The notes beneath the pieces are model-generated. The model ran no database searches. It had not been told where the DNA came from and was given only the letters and a program-made list of their open reading frames with translations. 64,000 bases of DNA from Endobacterium cereale (lineage in GTDB: Bacteria; Pseudomonadota; Alphaproteobacteria; Rhizobiales; Rhizobiaceae). The translations under genes were made by a program, and so were the position numbers. The DNA lies in NCBI RefSeq assembly GCF_009617585.1, contig NZ_WIXI01000048.1:186001-250000 (forward strand), in the 5' to 3' direction. This document shows, in pieces, positions 25,568-34,008 of the stretch; within the stretch, counting starts at the first letter, position 1, and the number at the start of each line of letters is the position of its first letter.

Positions 25568-26224
25568 TCAAACCGGCTGTTTAGTCTTGCGCAGATACGG
25601 CAGAACCGTATCGAACGAACCGAAACGCTGGATAGCGTCTTCGTTGGAAACCGCGGCGGTGATGATGACGTCATCGCCCTGTTTCCAGTTGGCGGGCGTC
25701 GCCACCTGATGTTTTGCGGTCAGCTGGATGCTGTCGATGGCGCGCAGGATTTCATCGAAATTGCGGCCCGTCGTCATCGGGTAGGTGAGGACCAGCTTGA
25801 TCTTCTTGTCGGGGCCGATGACGAAGACCGAACGCACCGTGGCATTGTCCGCCGGTGTGCGACCTTCCGAGCTTTCGCCGACGCTGGCCGGCAGCATGTC
25901 ATAGAGCTTGGCGACCTTGAGATCCTTGTCGCCGATCAGCGGATATTCGACATCATAACCGGTGGCGGTGCGGATATCGCCCTTCCACTTGGCATGGCTT
26001 TCGACCGGATCAACGGAAATGCCGATGATCTTGACGCCGCGTTTCTGGAATTCGCCTTCAAGGCCCGCCATCGTGCCGAGTTCGGTCGTGCAGACCGGCG
26101 TGAAATTTTTCGGGTGCGAAAACAGCACCGCCCAGTTGTCGCCGATCCATTCATGAAAAGAGATCGGCCCCTGGCTGGTGTCGGCCTGAAAATCCGGTGC
26201 GATATCGTTGATACGTAGGCTCAT
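25568..26224 (-). CDS. 1-Cys peroxiredoxin (Prx6/AhpC-TSA family)
   Basis: A 218-residue thiol peroxidase of the 1-Cys Prx6 class. The peroxidatic Cys is in the motif HPKNFTPVCTTELG; the Arg partner is in the TVRSVFVIGPD region; the long C-terminal arm (VATPANWKQGDDV) is typical of Prx6 and absent from short AhpC proteins. It reduces hydrogen peroxide and organic hydroperoxides in the cytoplasm. The start at 26224 (MSLRIND) follows AGGAGAG. It is a single gene on the minus strand, converging on lplA. Confidence 0.9.
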   Translation of the reverse strand: MSLRINDIAPDFQADTSQGPISFHEWIGDNWAVLFSHPKNFTPVCTTELGTMAGLEGEFQKRGVKIIGISVDPVESHAKWKGDIRTATGYDVEYPLIGDKDLKVAKLYDMLPASVGESSEGRTPADNATVRSVFVIGPDKKIKLVLTYPMTTGRNFDEILRAIDSIQLTAKHQVATPANWKQGDDVIITAAVSNEDAIQRFGSFDTVLPYLRKTKQPV

Positions 26225-26439
26225 CTCGGCTCTCCTGTTTTGCAGACAAATAGATCGCAAAACCGGTTCGGAAAGGAGTTCGGGCGTTCTCAATTGCGCG
26301 ATCGGTGGAAAATAAACGCGCGCCAACCGCCCTGAAATCGCGAGATATTTCTCATCATCCGCAAATGCTTCAAACGACGAAAGCGCATCTCAAAACTGAA
26401 ATGCGCTCTTATCATCGCTGAGACCGAACCTGACTGCGA

Positions 26440-27033
26440 TCAGCCTGTCGCTGCGAGCGTCGCGTCGGCGAAATGCGCCTTGAAATTGTCGAGCAGCTTG
26501 TGGCGCTCGAAATAATGCAGCAGCTCGAGTTTGTGCGTGCGCGTATTGTAATAGGCGGCCGCCATCGGGTTTTCCTCACCCTTCTGCAGGAAGGTCACCG
26601 CCGGATTGCCATGCAGCAGACGTGTCGGCGCAGGGTCTTCGCCATATTGGCGCAGGAAAGGTATGGTCACCGATCCGCTATATTTCTGCACCACGCTGCC
26701 GCTGAAGATATTCTTCTTGCCGACATAACGATTGAGAATGCCAACCTTGCCATTTGGCCGAGTTGTAATCTGCTTGCCGGGCTCCAGAAATTCCGAAAGC
26801 AATTCCCGTGCGCCGGGCATGCCCTGAATTTTCTGACCCTTGAAATAAACATCTTCGCCGATCGTCAGCGTATAGACGCGGCGAACGACTTGAAGATGGC
26901 TGGTAGTTACCACCTTGATGCCTTTGATCTTCTGGGTCGGAGAGATCATCCCGAAAACGCTCTCGTCGGAGACTTCCTCGATGATCAGATTGTAGTCCGT
27001 CAATGCTACCTTATCGATATCCGAAGTGCTCAT
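26440..27033 (-). CDS. unknown protein encoded downstream of hcp in the T6SS cluster
   Basis: I do not recognise this 197-residue protein. It has no cysteine, no signal peptide and no membrane segment. Blocks of alternating hydrophobic residues (IKVVTTSHLQVVRRVYTLTI, SVTIPFLRQY) suggest a beta-rich body, and the end is a histidine-rich amphipathic stretch (LELLHYFERHKLLDNFKAHF). AAGGAAAC precedes the ATG. It is 88 bases after hcp on the same strand and is the last gene of the clpV-hcp arm. In A. tumefaciens C58 that position holds effector, immunity and vgrG genes; this protein resembles none of them. It could be an Hcp-dependent effector, an adaptor or an immunity factor. Confidence 0.75.
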   Translation of the reverse strand: MSTSDIDKVALTDYNLIIEEVSDESVFGMISPTQKIKGIKVVTTSHLQVVRRVYTLTIGEDVYFKGQKIQGMPGARELLSEFLEPGKQITTRPNGKVGILNRYVGKKNIFSGSVVQKYSGSVTIPFLRQYGEDPAPTRLLHGNPAVTFLQKGEENPMAAAYYNTRTHKLELLHYFERHKLLDNFKAHFADATLAATG

Positions 27034-27121
27034 GGGAAGTTTCCTTCAAAGCGTGAAGACCGGATCGGGGAAATGGAAGGCGTCGGCGGAAAACCGCCGA
27101 CGCCAGCCGTATCGAAAAGGC

Positions 27122-27598
27122 TTAAGCAGCCTTGGTGGTCGCGAGATCGTAAGAAGCGATCATCGGCGACTGCGGGTTCTGCTGTTCGTCGAACGGCGTG
27201 TACTTCACTTCAAGCTTGGTGAAGTTCAGCTTGATGGTTTCGACCGGACGGTCACCGTTCGAGTCGATCGAATAGCTGGCGATCAGAGTGTTGGTCAGCA
27301 GGTATTCGATGTAGGTTTCGCCCGGGTTGCCGGTCGTGACCAGGTGGATGGTGGCGCGCTTGCCGTTACGGCCCGAGCACGCTTCCTGGAACAGCTTGGT
27401 CGACGAGGAATCGCTGACCTTGGTGAGGATGACTTCCGAAATGGTCGGCTCGGAAGCTTCGCGGTTTGCTGCCGAACCGGCAGCGGTGTTCAGGTTACGC
27501 GACACGTTCCAGTGAATGGCTTCGATGTCCATCCACTTGCGGTGCTGCTCGTGCGTTGCGTCACCCTGGATACCGTCGATCTGGAGATAAATCGGCAT
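27122..27598 (-). CDS. hcp: T6SS tube protein Hcp (TssD)
   Basis: A 158-residue Hcp1-family protein starting MPIYLQIDGIQGDATHEQH and containing TISEVILTKVSDSSS. Hcp hexamers stack into the inner tube expelled by sheath contraction and can carry small effectors in their lumen. The length is normal. It lies 39 bases after clpV on the same strand and ahead of the unknown 197-aa gene. It is the only hcp in the window. Confidence 0.95.
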   Translation of the reverse strand: MPIYLQIDGIQGDATHEQHRKWMDIEAIHWNVSRNLNTAAGSAANREASEPTISEVILTKVSDSSSTKLFQEACSGRNGKRATIHLVTTGNPGETYIEYLLTNTLIASYSIDSNGDRPVETIKLNFTKLEVKYTPFDEQQNPQSPMIASYDLATTKAA

Positions 27599-27637
27599 GC
27601 TATCACTCCTGTTTAAAGGTCTAAGGCCTAGTTGCGT

Positions 27638-30421
27638 CTAAGGCGTCGTTGCCTTTCGCGATCGTCCTGGGGCGCGCTTGCGTCCCCCGGCTTCTTCATC
27701 CGCCTGCCGACCCCGACCCCCGTCCGGCGCAGCGAATTCCTGTTGCGGCTTTGCGTCTTCGGCATTGATGCCAAAGTGCAGGCCGTCAAAATTGATTGTA
27801 ATATGCTTGATCTTGCGTCCCTCGGTGATGACATCGAGGAAGAAGGTCGACAGCACCGGCAGAAGATCGCGAGCGATCATTACCTCGATGGCACGCGCAC
27901 CCATCTCGCTGCTTTTCGCACGCGAGACCAATGCGTCCCGCGCTTCCGGCGACAGCGTCACGGCAGAACCGTAAGTGCTTGCCACACGCTGGCGGATGCG
28001 ATCGATCTGGATATCGATAATGCCCGACAGCGTTTCCGCGGTGAGCGGCATGAAGGGCAGAACCGTGGTGCGGCCAACGAATGCCGGTTTGAAATGTTTC
28101 TGCAATTCCGGCAGCAGCAATTGCTCCAGCGCCTCGCCTTCCGGCATCGTGTCCGGATCTGCCGCCAGCGATGTCAAAAGTTCCGAGCCGGTATTGGCCG
28201 TCATGAAAATCGTGGTGTTCTTGAAATCGATGTCGCGGCCTTCGCCGTCGCGCAGCGTTCCCTTGTCGAACACCTGATAGAAAATTTCCTGAACGCCCGG
28301 ATGCGCCTTGTCGATCTCGTCGAGCAGCAGCACGCCATAAGGCCGGCGGCGAACAGCTTCTGTCAGCACCCCGCCTTCGCCATAACCGACGTAACCGGCC
28401 GGTGAACCGAGAAGCATGGAAATCTTATGCTCCTCCTTGAACTCCGACATGTTGATCGTGGTGAGATGCTGGCTGCCGCCATAGAACATGTCGGCCAGCG
28501 TCAGCGCGGTCTCGGTCTTGCCGGTGCCGGACATGCCGACCAGCAGGAAAACCGCCGGTGGGCGACGCGGATCGTTCAAGCCAGCACGCGCGGCGCGCAT
28601 GGCGGCGGCGATACGATCGATTGCGGCGTCCTGACCGAGCACACGCTCTTTCAGGCGCGCATCCAGTGTCTTCACCGTTTCGACCTGGTCGGTCAGCAGC
28701 TTGCCGACAGGAATGCCGGTCCAGCGGGCAATGATGGTGGCGACCACATCGCGATCGACCACGCGCGGAATGAGCGGCGCTTCGCCGGCAGCGGCAGCAA
28801 GGCTGCGCTCGGCAGATACCAGCGCTGCACGCGCACTTTCCGGCGTCATCGCCTGCGACGGGAACGGCGCGACATTGGCGGCGCCGTCTGTCGCAGCCTC
28901 ATCTGCCAACAGCGGAGCCACGGCATTGTCTTCGGAAAACGCTTCTTCCAGGCGGTCCGCCTCGCGGGCCAGCTGCATTTCCTTGTCGTATTTTCCGGTC
29001 AACGCCTCGATTTCGCGGGCGATATCCTCGCGCTCGGCCTTGATCTCGACAAGGCGCGCGGCGGTCTCATCCGTCTGTGGCTCGGCTTCCAGCCAGGTGG
29101 CTTCCGCCTCCAGCATTTCGCTTTCGCTTTTCAGGTTTTTCAGCGCTTCCGGCACGGTCTGGCGTGCCAATGCGACAGCGGCCGCGGCCGTATCGAGAAT
29201 GCTGATCGCCTTGTCCGGCAGCTGGCGTGCCGGCAGATAGCGGGCCGAAAGCTGCACTGCGGCGACGATCGCTTCATCGCGAATGCGGACCTTGTGGTGA
29301 AGCTTCAGGTTTCCGGCCACGCCACGCAGCATCCGCACGGCGGTCTTTTCATCCGGCTCGTTGACGAGAACCGTCTGGAAACGACGGGTGAGCGCCGCGT
29401 CCTTTTCGATATAACGCTTGTATTCGCTCCAGGTGGTGGCTGCGATCGTGCGCAACTCGCCACGCGCCAGCGCCGGCTTCAAAATATTGGCGGCATCACC
29501 ATTGCCCGCCTGCCCGCCGGCTCCGATCAGGCCATGCGCCTCGTCGATGAAAAGGATGATCGGCTTGTCGGACGCCTTGACGGCATCAACGACACCATGA
29601 AGACGACGTTCAAACTCACCCTTTACGCCCGCACCCGCCTGCAAGAGGCTGAGATCGAGCAGCAAAAGTTTGACGTCCTTCAGACGCTCCGGCACGTTTC
29701 CGGCAACGATTTCAAGCGCAAAGGCTTCGGCGACGGCTGTCTTGCCGACGCCGGCTTCGCCAACGAGGATCGGATTGTTCTGACGACGACGCATCAGGAT
29801 ATCGACGACCTGGCGCAACTCGGCATCACGGCCGATGACCGGATCGATCTTGCCAGATCGGGCGTCCTCGGTCATGTCGCGGGTATAAAGACGCAGGAAT
29901 TCGTTGCCCTGGGACGCAGAAGCCGGCGCATTCAACGCCGGCTCCGACTGGCCGCCCGGTTCCGTCTGTGCCTTTTCCAAGAGGCCGTCGAGCTTCGCTC
30001 GGTTCAGCGAACGCAGCGACGGCGCGATACCGCGGGCGGCGACGCGCAGCGACTGATCGGCATTCAATGCGGACAGAAGATCGGCAAGAATAACGATGGA
30101 ACGGCCGGACTGCAGCGAAGCAGAAAGCCAGGCTTCACGCGCCAGCGACAGCAAATTCTGGGACAGCGCAAGTGAAGCGCCGTCTTCCCGCCTGATATCG
30201 GAGATGGATGCATCGAGTTCCGTGCGCAAAGCTTCGGATGCCACGTCAAGCTCTTCGAACACGGCGGAAAACGCCGGTTGGTCGAGCAGCGCACGCAACC
30301 AATGGGCAATATCGACGGCAGCATGCTGGTGACGCGCGGCAAGCGATGCCGCTGTCTCAAGACCGACACGCAAATTAGGCTCAAGCGTTCTGATCAGACG
30401 GTTGAGATCGATATGCGACAT
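27638..30421 (-). CDS. clpV: T6SS AAA+ ATPase ClpV (TssH)
   Basis: About 927 residues. The N-terminal domain carries DLNRLIRTLEPN. The first AAA+ domain has GEAGVGKT, a coiled middle region follows, and the second AAA+ domain has GMSGTGKT and LLLDEIDKAHP. ClpV disassembles contracted TssBC sheaths for reuse. The start at 30421 (MSHIDLN) follows AGGA at 8 bases; a longer frame to 30493 is not typical of the family. The C-terminus (GGRGRQADEEAGGRKRAPGR) is a charged, Arg/Gly-rich tail. It is transcribed divergently from the imp operon. Confidence 0.95.
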   Translation of the reverse strand: MSHIDLNRLIRTLEPNLRVGLETAASLAARHQHAAVDIAHWLRALLDQPAFSAVFEELDVASEALRTELDASISDIRREDGASLALSQNLLSLAREAWLSASLQSGRSIVILADLLSALNADQSLRVAARGIAPSLRSLNRAKLDGLLEKAQTEPGGQSEPALNAPASASQGNEFLRLYTRDMTEDARSGKIDPVIGRDAELRQVVDILMRRRQNNPILVGEAGVGKTAVAEAFALEIVAGNVPERLKDVKLLLLDLSLLQAGAGVKGEFERRLHGVVDAVKASDKPIILFIDEAHGLIGAGGQAGNGDAANILKPALARGELRTIAATTWSEYKRYIEKDAALTRRFQTVLVNEPDEKTAVRMLRGVAGNLKLHHKVRIRDEAIVAAVQLSARYLPARQLPDKAISILDTAAAAVALARQTVPEALKNLKSESEMLEAEATWLEAEPQTDETAARLVEIKAEREDIAREIEALTGKYDKEMQLAREADRLEEAFSEDNAVAPLLADEAATDGAANVAPFPSQAMTPESARAALVSAERSLAAAAGEAPLIPRVVDRDVVATIIARWTGIPVGKLLTDQVETVKTLDARLKERVLGQDAAIDRIAAAMRAARAGLNDPRRPPAVFLLVGMSGTGKTETALTLADMFYGGSQHLTTINMSEFKEEHKISMLLGSPAGYVGYGEGGVLTEAVRRRPYGVLLLDEIDKAHPGVQEIFYQVFDKGTLRDGEGRDIDFKNTTIFMTANTGSELLTSLAADPDTMPEGEALEQLLLPELQKHFKPAFVGRTTVLPFMPLTAETLSGIIDIQIDRIRQRVASTYGSAVTLSPEARDALVSRAKSSEMGARAIEVMIARDLLPVLSTFFLDVITEGRKIKHITINFDGLHFGINAEDAKPQQEFAAPDGGRGRQADEEAGGRKRAPGRSRKATTP

Positions 30422-30579
30422 CAGGCAAGTCCTGTTTGCTGTTGGCCGTACGGTGCTCTTTTCGAGATGTCCGGCGACAACTAGGGCGATCAAACCACCT
30501 TGTCCAGTCGTAAAAATCCCCTATTTTTCGAAAAAGTATCTCATGTCTTCGTCATAAAATTGACACCTCTTGTATGAGG

Positions 30580-30609
30580 TTGACAAGACGTTATATCGCC
30601 CAACATTAT
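30580..30609 (+). promoter_or_regulatory. sigma70-type promoter for the imp operon
   Basis: TTGACA (30580-30585) is followed after 18 bases by CATTAT (30604-30609). A second TTGACA lies exactly 20 bases upstream (30560), and the dyad ACCTC-TTGTAT-GAGGT fills 30565-30580 between them. Transcription would begin near 30616, downstream of the ATG at 30574, which supports the GTG start of tssA. The dyad could be a regulator site shared with divergent clpV. Confidence 0.5.
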
Positions 30610-30654
30610 AACCTTAGTTACGAAATACCTTATATAAACGGAGATAATCGTCGC

Positions 30655-31725
30655 GTGAATGTGCGCCAGATCGTAGATCCACTTGATGAAACGCGCCCCT
30701 GCGGAGAAAACGTCAGGGAAAGTACTTCTGCGCGTCCAATATACTATAGAATTAAAGATGCTCGCAATGCCGCGAGAGCTGCCGAGCGAGGAATAACGCC
30801 GGGTGAGAATATTGGCTTGTCACCTATCTGGCAAGACGTAAGCAACCTTGGATTGCAGATTCTTACTTCAGAGAGTAAGGATGTAGAAGTATTAGCATGG
30901 GTTGCAGAAGCCCAGGTGCGACTGCGCGGCTTCGAAGGCCTGCGCGATGTCTACCAGTCCATCGTGTCGCTTTTGGAAAACCATTTCGACGACCTGCATT
31001 CCATCGGCGACGAGGATTTCGAAGAGCGGTTCAGCCCTTTTGCAGGACTGAACGGTGTCGGTTCGGAAGGCACGATCATTCAGGCTATTCGCCTGAGTTC
31101 ATTGATACCGGAGGGAAAATTCGCACAGTTTTCGCTGTGGGATTTCCAGCTTGGCCAGCGTCCGGGCGAAGACGATCGTCGCGAGGATCTGCAGCAGGCG
31201 GCGTTGGAAGCCGGTGTCGCGAATATGTCAGCGCATTTGCACGTTCTCATGGAGTGCATTTCAGCTTTTGACCGAATGGTAGAAATACTTGACGAACGCT
31301 GCGGCAGACAGGCTCCACCGAGTTCCAATACACGCAATGTGTTGCAAGAAGCTGCCTCCGCCATCCGCGTTCTGGCCGGAATAAGTGATGCTGAGCCGGT
31401 GCAAGTTGCTGAAATCGCGCCCGAATCTGCATCGTCGGATGCCGGCACCGTGGCGACGGCGGAAGAACCTGCCCGTACACGCCCTGTGACCGCTGACAGC
31501 ATTCGCTCTCGCGAAGAAGCCTTCGAGCTTCTGATCGCTGTGTCGCGCTATTTCCGGCGCACCGAGCCGCATTCTCCGATTTCCATGTCGATCGAGACGC
31601 TTGTCCGGCGCGGCCGCATGGATTTTTCCGAACTTCTTGCCGAGCTTTTGCCCGAACAGCACGCGCGTCACGCGGTGCTGACGGCCGCCGGCATTCAACC
31701 CTCCACCGAAAACAGAGGGGGCTGA
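30655..31725 (+). CDS. tssA: T6SS cap/baseplate protein TssA (ImpA)
   Basis: 356 residues from the GTG at 30655. The ImpA_N domain starts almost at once (IVDPLDETRPCGENVR), as in the family, and continues with AWVAEAQVRLRGFEGLRD. The C-terminal part (IETLVRRGRMDFSELLAELLP) is typical of TssA. TssA helps baseplate assembly and caps or guides tube-sheath growth. An ATG at 30574 would add 27 unconserved residues and overlap the likely -35 box, and GGAG lies before the GTG, so I prefer 30655. The first ~240 bases are clearly more AT-rich than the rest of the gene. Confidence 0.85.
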   Translation: MNVRQIVDPLDETRPCGENVRESTSARPIYYRIKDARNAARAAERGITPGENIGLSPIWQDVSNLGLQILTSESKDVEVLAWVAEAQVRLRGFEGLRDVYQSIVSLLENHFDDLHSIGDEDFEERFSPFAGLNGVGSEGTIIQAIRLSSLIPEGKFAQFSLWDFQLGQRPGEDDRREDLQQAALEAGVANMSAHLHVLMECISAFDRMVEILDERCGRQAPPSSNTRNVLQEAASAIRVLAGISDAEPVQVAEIAPESASSDAGTVATAEEPARTRPVTADSIRSREEAFELLIAVSRYFRRTEPHSPISMSIETLVRRGRMDFSELLAELLPEQHARHAVLTAAGIQPSTENRGG

Positions 31726-31813
31726 CAAGATTTAATTGCAATCGGGCCTTGTCCGATTGGCTTCCGCAACAATCTGAATTCGTAATTTGCCGATGGCATG
31801 AAGGAGACTCTTG

Positions 31814-32326
31814 ATGGCAAGTGTACATGAAAAGCTGGAACGGGTTCGCAAGCCCCGCGTCCACATCAAGTACGAAGTGGAAACAGAAGGCGCCATGGTG
31901 GTGAAGGAACTTCCCTTCGTCGTTGGCGTTCTCGGCGATTTTTCCGGCAACCCGACCCAGCCTCTGAAACCGTTCGGCGAACGCAAGTTCGTGCAGATCG
32001 ACCGCGACAATTTCGATGACGTGATGCGCCGCATGACGCCGGGCCTGACGATTTCGGTCGATAATACGCTGCAGAACGACGGCACCCAGCTGCCGGTTTC
32101 GCTGAAATTCGAAAGCATGGATGATTTCGAGCCGGGCTCGGTGGTCAATCAGGTTCCGGCTCTGAAGGCGCTTCTCGATGCCCGCAACGAATTACGCGAC
32201 CTGATGAGCAAGGCCGACCGTTCGGAAGAACTGGAACGCCTGCTCGAAGACATTCTGCAGAACAAGGCTGACCTATCCCAGCTCGTTGCCCAGCTTGGCG
32301 GCGACAAGAAGGACGCCGTCAACTGA
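31814..32326 (+). CDS. tssB: T6SS contractile sheath small subunit TssB (ImpB)
   Basis: A 170-residue VipA-family protein. The conserved core includes [34 protein letters not shown] and the amphipathic C-terminal helix after [14 protein letters not shown]. TssB pairs with TssC to form the sheath. AAGGAG stands 7 bases before the ATG at 31814. It is followed by two tssC genes. Confidence 0.95.
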   Translation: MASVHEKLERVRKPRVHIKYEVETEGAMVVKELPFVVGVLGDFSGNPTQPLKPFGERKFVQIDRDNFDDVMRRMTPGLTISVDNTLQNDGTQLPVSLKFESMDDFEPGSVVNQVPALKALLDARNELRDLMSKADRSEELERLLEDILQNKADLSQLVAQLGGDKKDAVN

Positions 32327-32454
32327 GTGCCAGCGTGCGCGGCAACTGGCGGAACGCCGGTCGCGCATCCTGAATGCCCCGTCTGTTTGTTTTGAGTATC
32401 GCCTGCCCCGGAACAGTTTTTCCGACGCGCTGCTCATAAAGAAGGATTTGAGAC

Positions 32455-33936
32455 ATGAGCGCTGACACGCAAGTGCAAAGGAAGGAAGAGGCCGGTTTCT
32501 CCGAGGAACAGAACCTCCTTTCCCAGGTCGTCGCGGCGACCCGCCAGACCGAACCGAACCGTGCGCAGGATCTGCTTCGCACGCTGACCGACCAAGCCCT
32601 CAAGGGCACGGTCACCTATGACCGCAACCTGACGATCACGCTCAACAACGCGATCGCCGAACTCGACAAGACGATTTCCACCCAGCTTGCAGCCATCATG
32701 CAGGCACCGGAATTCGTCAAGCTCGAGGGCACCTGGCGCGGGCTGAACTATCTGGTCAAGAATTCCGAAACCAGCGTCAACCTGAAGATCCGCGTGCTGA
32801 ACGCTTCCAAGCGTGACATCAGCCGTGACCTTTCCAAGGCGGTGGAATTCGACCAGTCGCGCCTGTTCAAGTCGATCTATGAAGATGAATTCGGCACGCC
32901 AGGCGGCGAACCGATGGGCGCCATCATTGGTGACTACGAGTTCGACAACTCGTTCGACGACGTGCAGACGCTGCAGGGCGTTTCGATGATTGCAGCGGCA
33001 GCCTTCGCGCCGTTCATCTCGGCCGCCAGCCCGCGCATGTTCGGCTTCGACGATTACCGCGAGCTTTCCAAGCCGCGCGATCTCGAAAAGATCTTTGAAA
33101 CCGTCGAATACGCCAAGTGGCGTGGCCTCCGTGATAGCGACGATTCCCGCTTTGTCACTCTTGCCATGCCGCGCGTTCTGTCGCGCATGCCTTACGGCCC
33201 GACGACCAACCCGGTCGACGAGTTCAACTATGACGAAACCGGTGGCTCGAAGACCGGCGAACTGCCGCACGAAAATTATTGCTGGATGAACGCGGCCTAT
33301 GTGATGGGCACGCGCCTGACCGACGCTTTTGCCAAGAGCGGCTGGTGCACGGCCATCCGTGGCGCGGAGAATGGCGGCAAGGTAGAAAACCTGCCGATGC
33401 ATGTTTTCGCCAGCGATGACGGCGATCTGGATCTGAAATGCCCGACCGAAGTCGGCATTACCGACCGTCGCGATGCCGAACTCGGCAAGCTCGGCTTCCT
33501 GCCGCTGTGCCACTACAAGAACACCGACTATGCCGTGTTCTTCGGTGCGCAGACCACGCACAAGCCAAAACTTTACGACCGTCCGGAAGCAACGGCCAAC
33601 GCCGCCGTTTCGGCACGTCTGCCCTACATGATGGCCACCTCGCGTTTCGCCCACTACCTGAAGGTCATGGGTCGCGACAAGATCGGCTCCTTCATGGAAG
33701 CGGAAGATTGCCAAAACTGGCTGAACCGCTGGATCTCCAACTACGTCAACGCAAACGACGATGCCGGCGAAGAGTCGCGTGCGAAATATCCGCTGCGCGA
33801 TGCCAAGGTGACCGTGCAGGAAATTCCGGGCAAGCCGGGTTCCTATAACGCCGTTGCCTGGATGCGTCCGTGGCTGCAGATGGAAGAATTGACGACCTCG
33901 CTGCGCATGGTCGCCCGCATTCCTTCCAAGTCTTAA
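32455..33936 (+). CDS. tssC: T6SS sheath large subunit TssC (ImpC, first copy)
   Basis: A 493-residue VipB-family protein with the complete N-terminal segment that pairs with TssB and contacts ClpV (FSEEQNLLSQVVAATRQ). The core shows EGTWRGLNYLVKNSET, EFGTPGGEPMGAIIGDYEF and the C-terminal EIPGKPGSYNAVAWMRPWLQ. It corresponds to the TssC41 type of A. tumefaciens. It is the main sheath subunit. Confidence 0.95.
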   Translation: MSADTQVQRKEEAGFSEEQNLLSQVVAATRQTEPNRAQDLLRTLTDQALKGTVTYDRNLTITLNNAIAELDKTISTQLAAIMQAPEFVKLEGTWRGLNYLVKNSETSVNLKIRVLNASKRDISRDLSKAVEFDQSRLFKSIYEDEFGTPGGEPMGAIIGDYEFDNSFDDVQTLQGVSMIAAAAFAPFISAASPRMFGFDDYRELSKPRDLEKIFETVEYAKWRGLRDSDDSRFVTLAMPRVLSRMPYGPTTNPVDEFNYDETGGSKTGELPHENYCWMNAAYVMGTRLTDAFAKSGWCTAIRGAENGGKVENLPMHVFASDDGDLDLKCPTEVGITDRRDAELGKLGFLPLCHYKNTDYAVFFGAQTTHKPKLYDRPEATANAAVSARLPYMMATSRFAHYLKVMGRDKIGSFMEAEDCQNWLNRWISNYVNANDDAGEESRAKYPLRDAKVTVQEIPGKPGSYNAVAWMRPWLQMEELTTSLRMVARIPSKS

Positions 33937-34008
33937 TACCCGGCCACACGCGCGGCGAATTTCGCCGCGCGCCCTTTCCTTTTTTCATTCGATATTTCGG
34001 CAAATATT

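Noticed and set aside
28427-30175. A 582-residue open frame on the plus strand opposite clpV
   Set aside because: clpV has all expected AAA+ motifs; the antisense frame has none and arises from high-GC codon bias.
30574-30654. ATG at 30574 as the tssA start
   Set aside because: It overlaps the likely -35 box, adds unconserved residues, and the GTG at 30655 starts right before the conserved ImpA_N domain.
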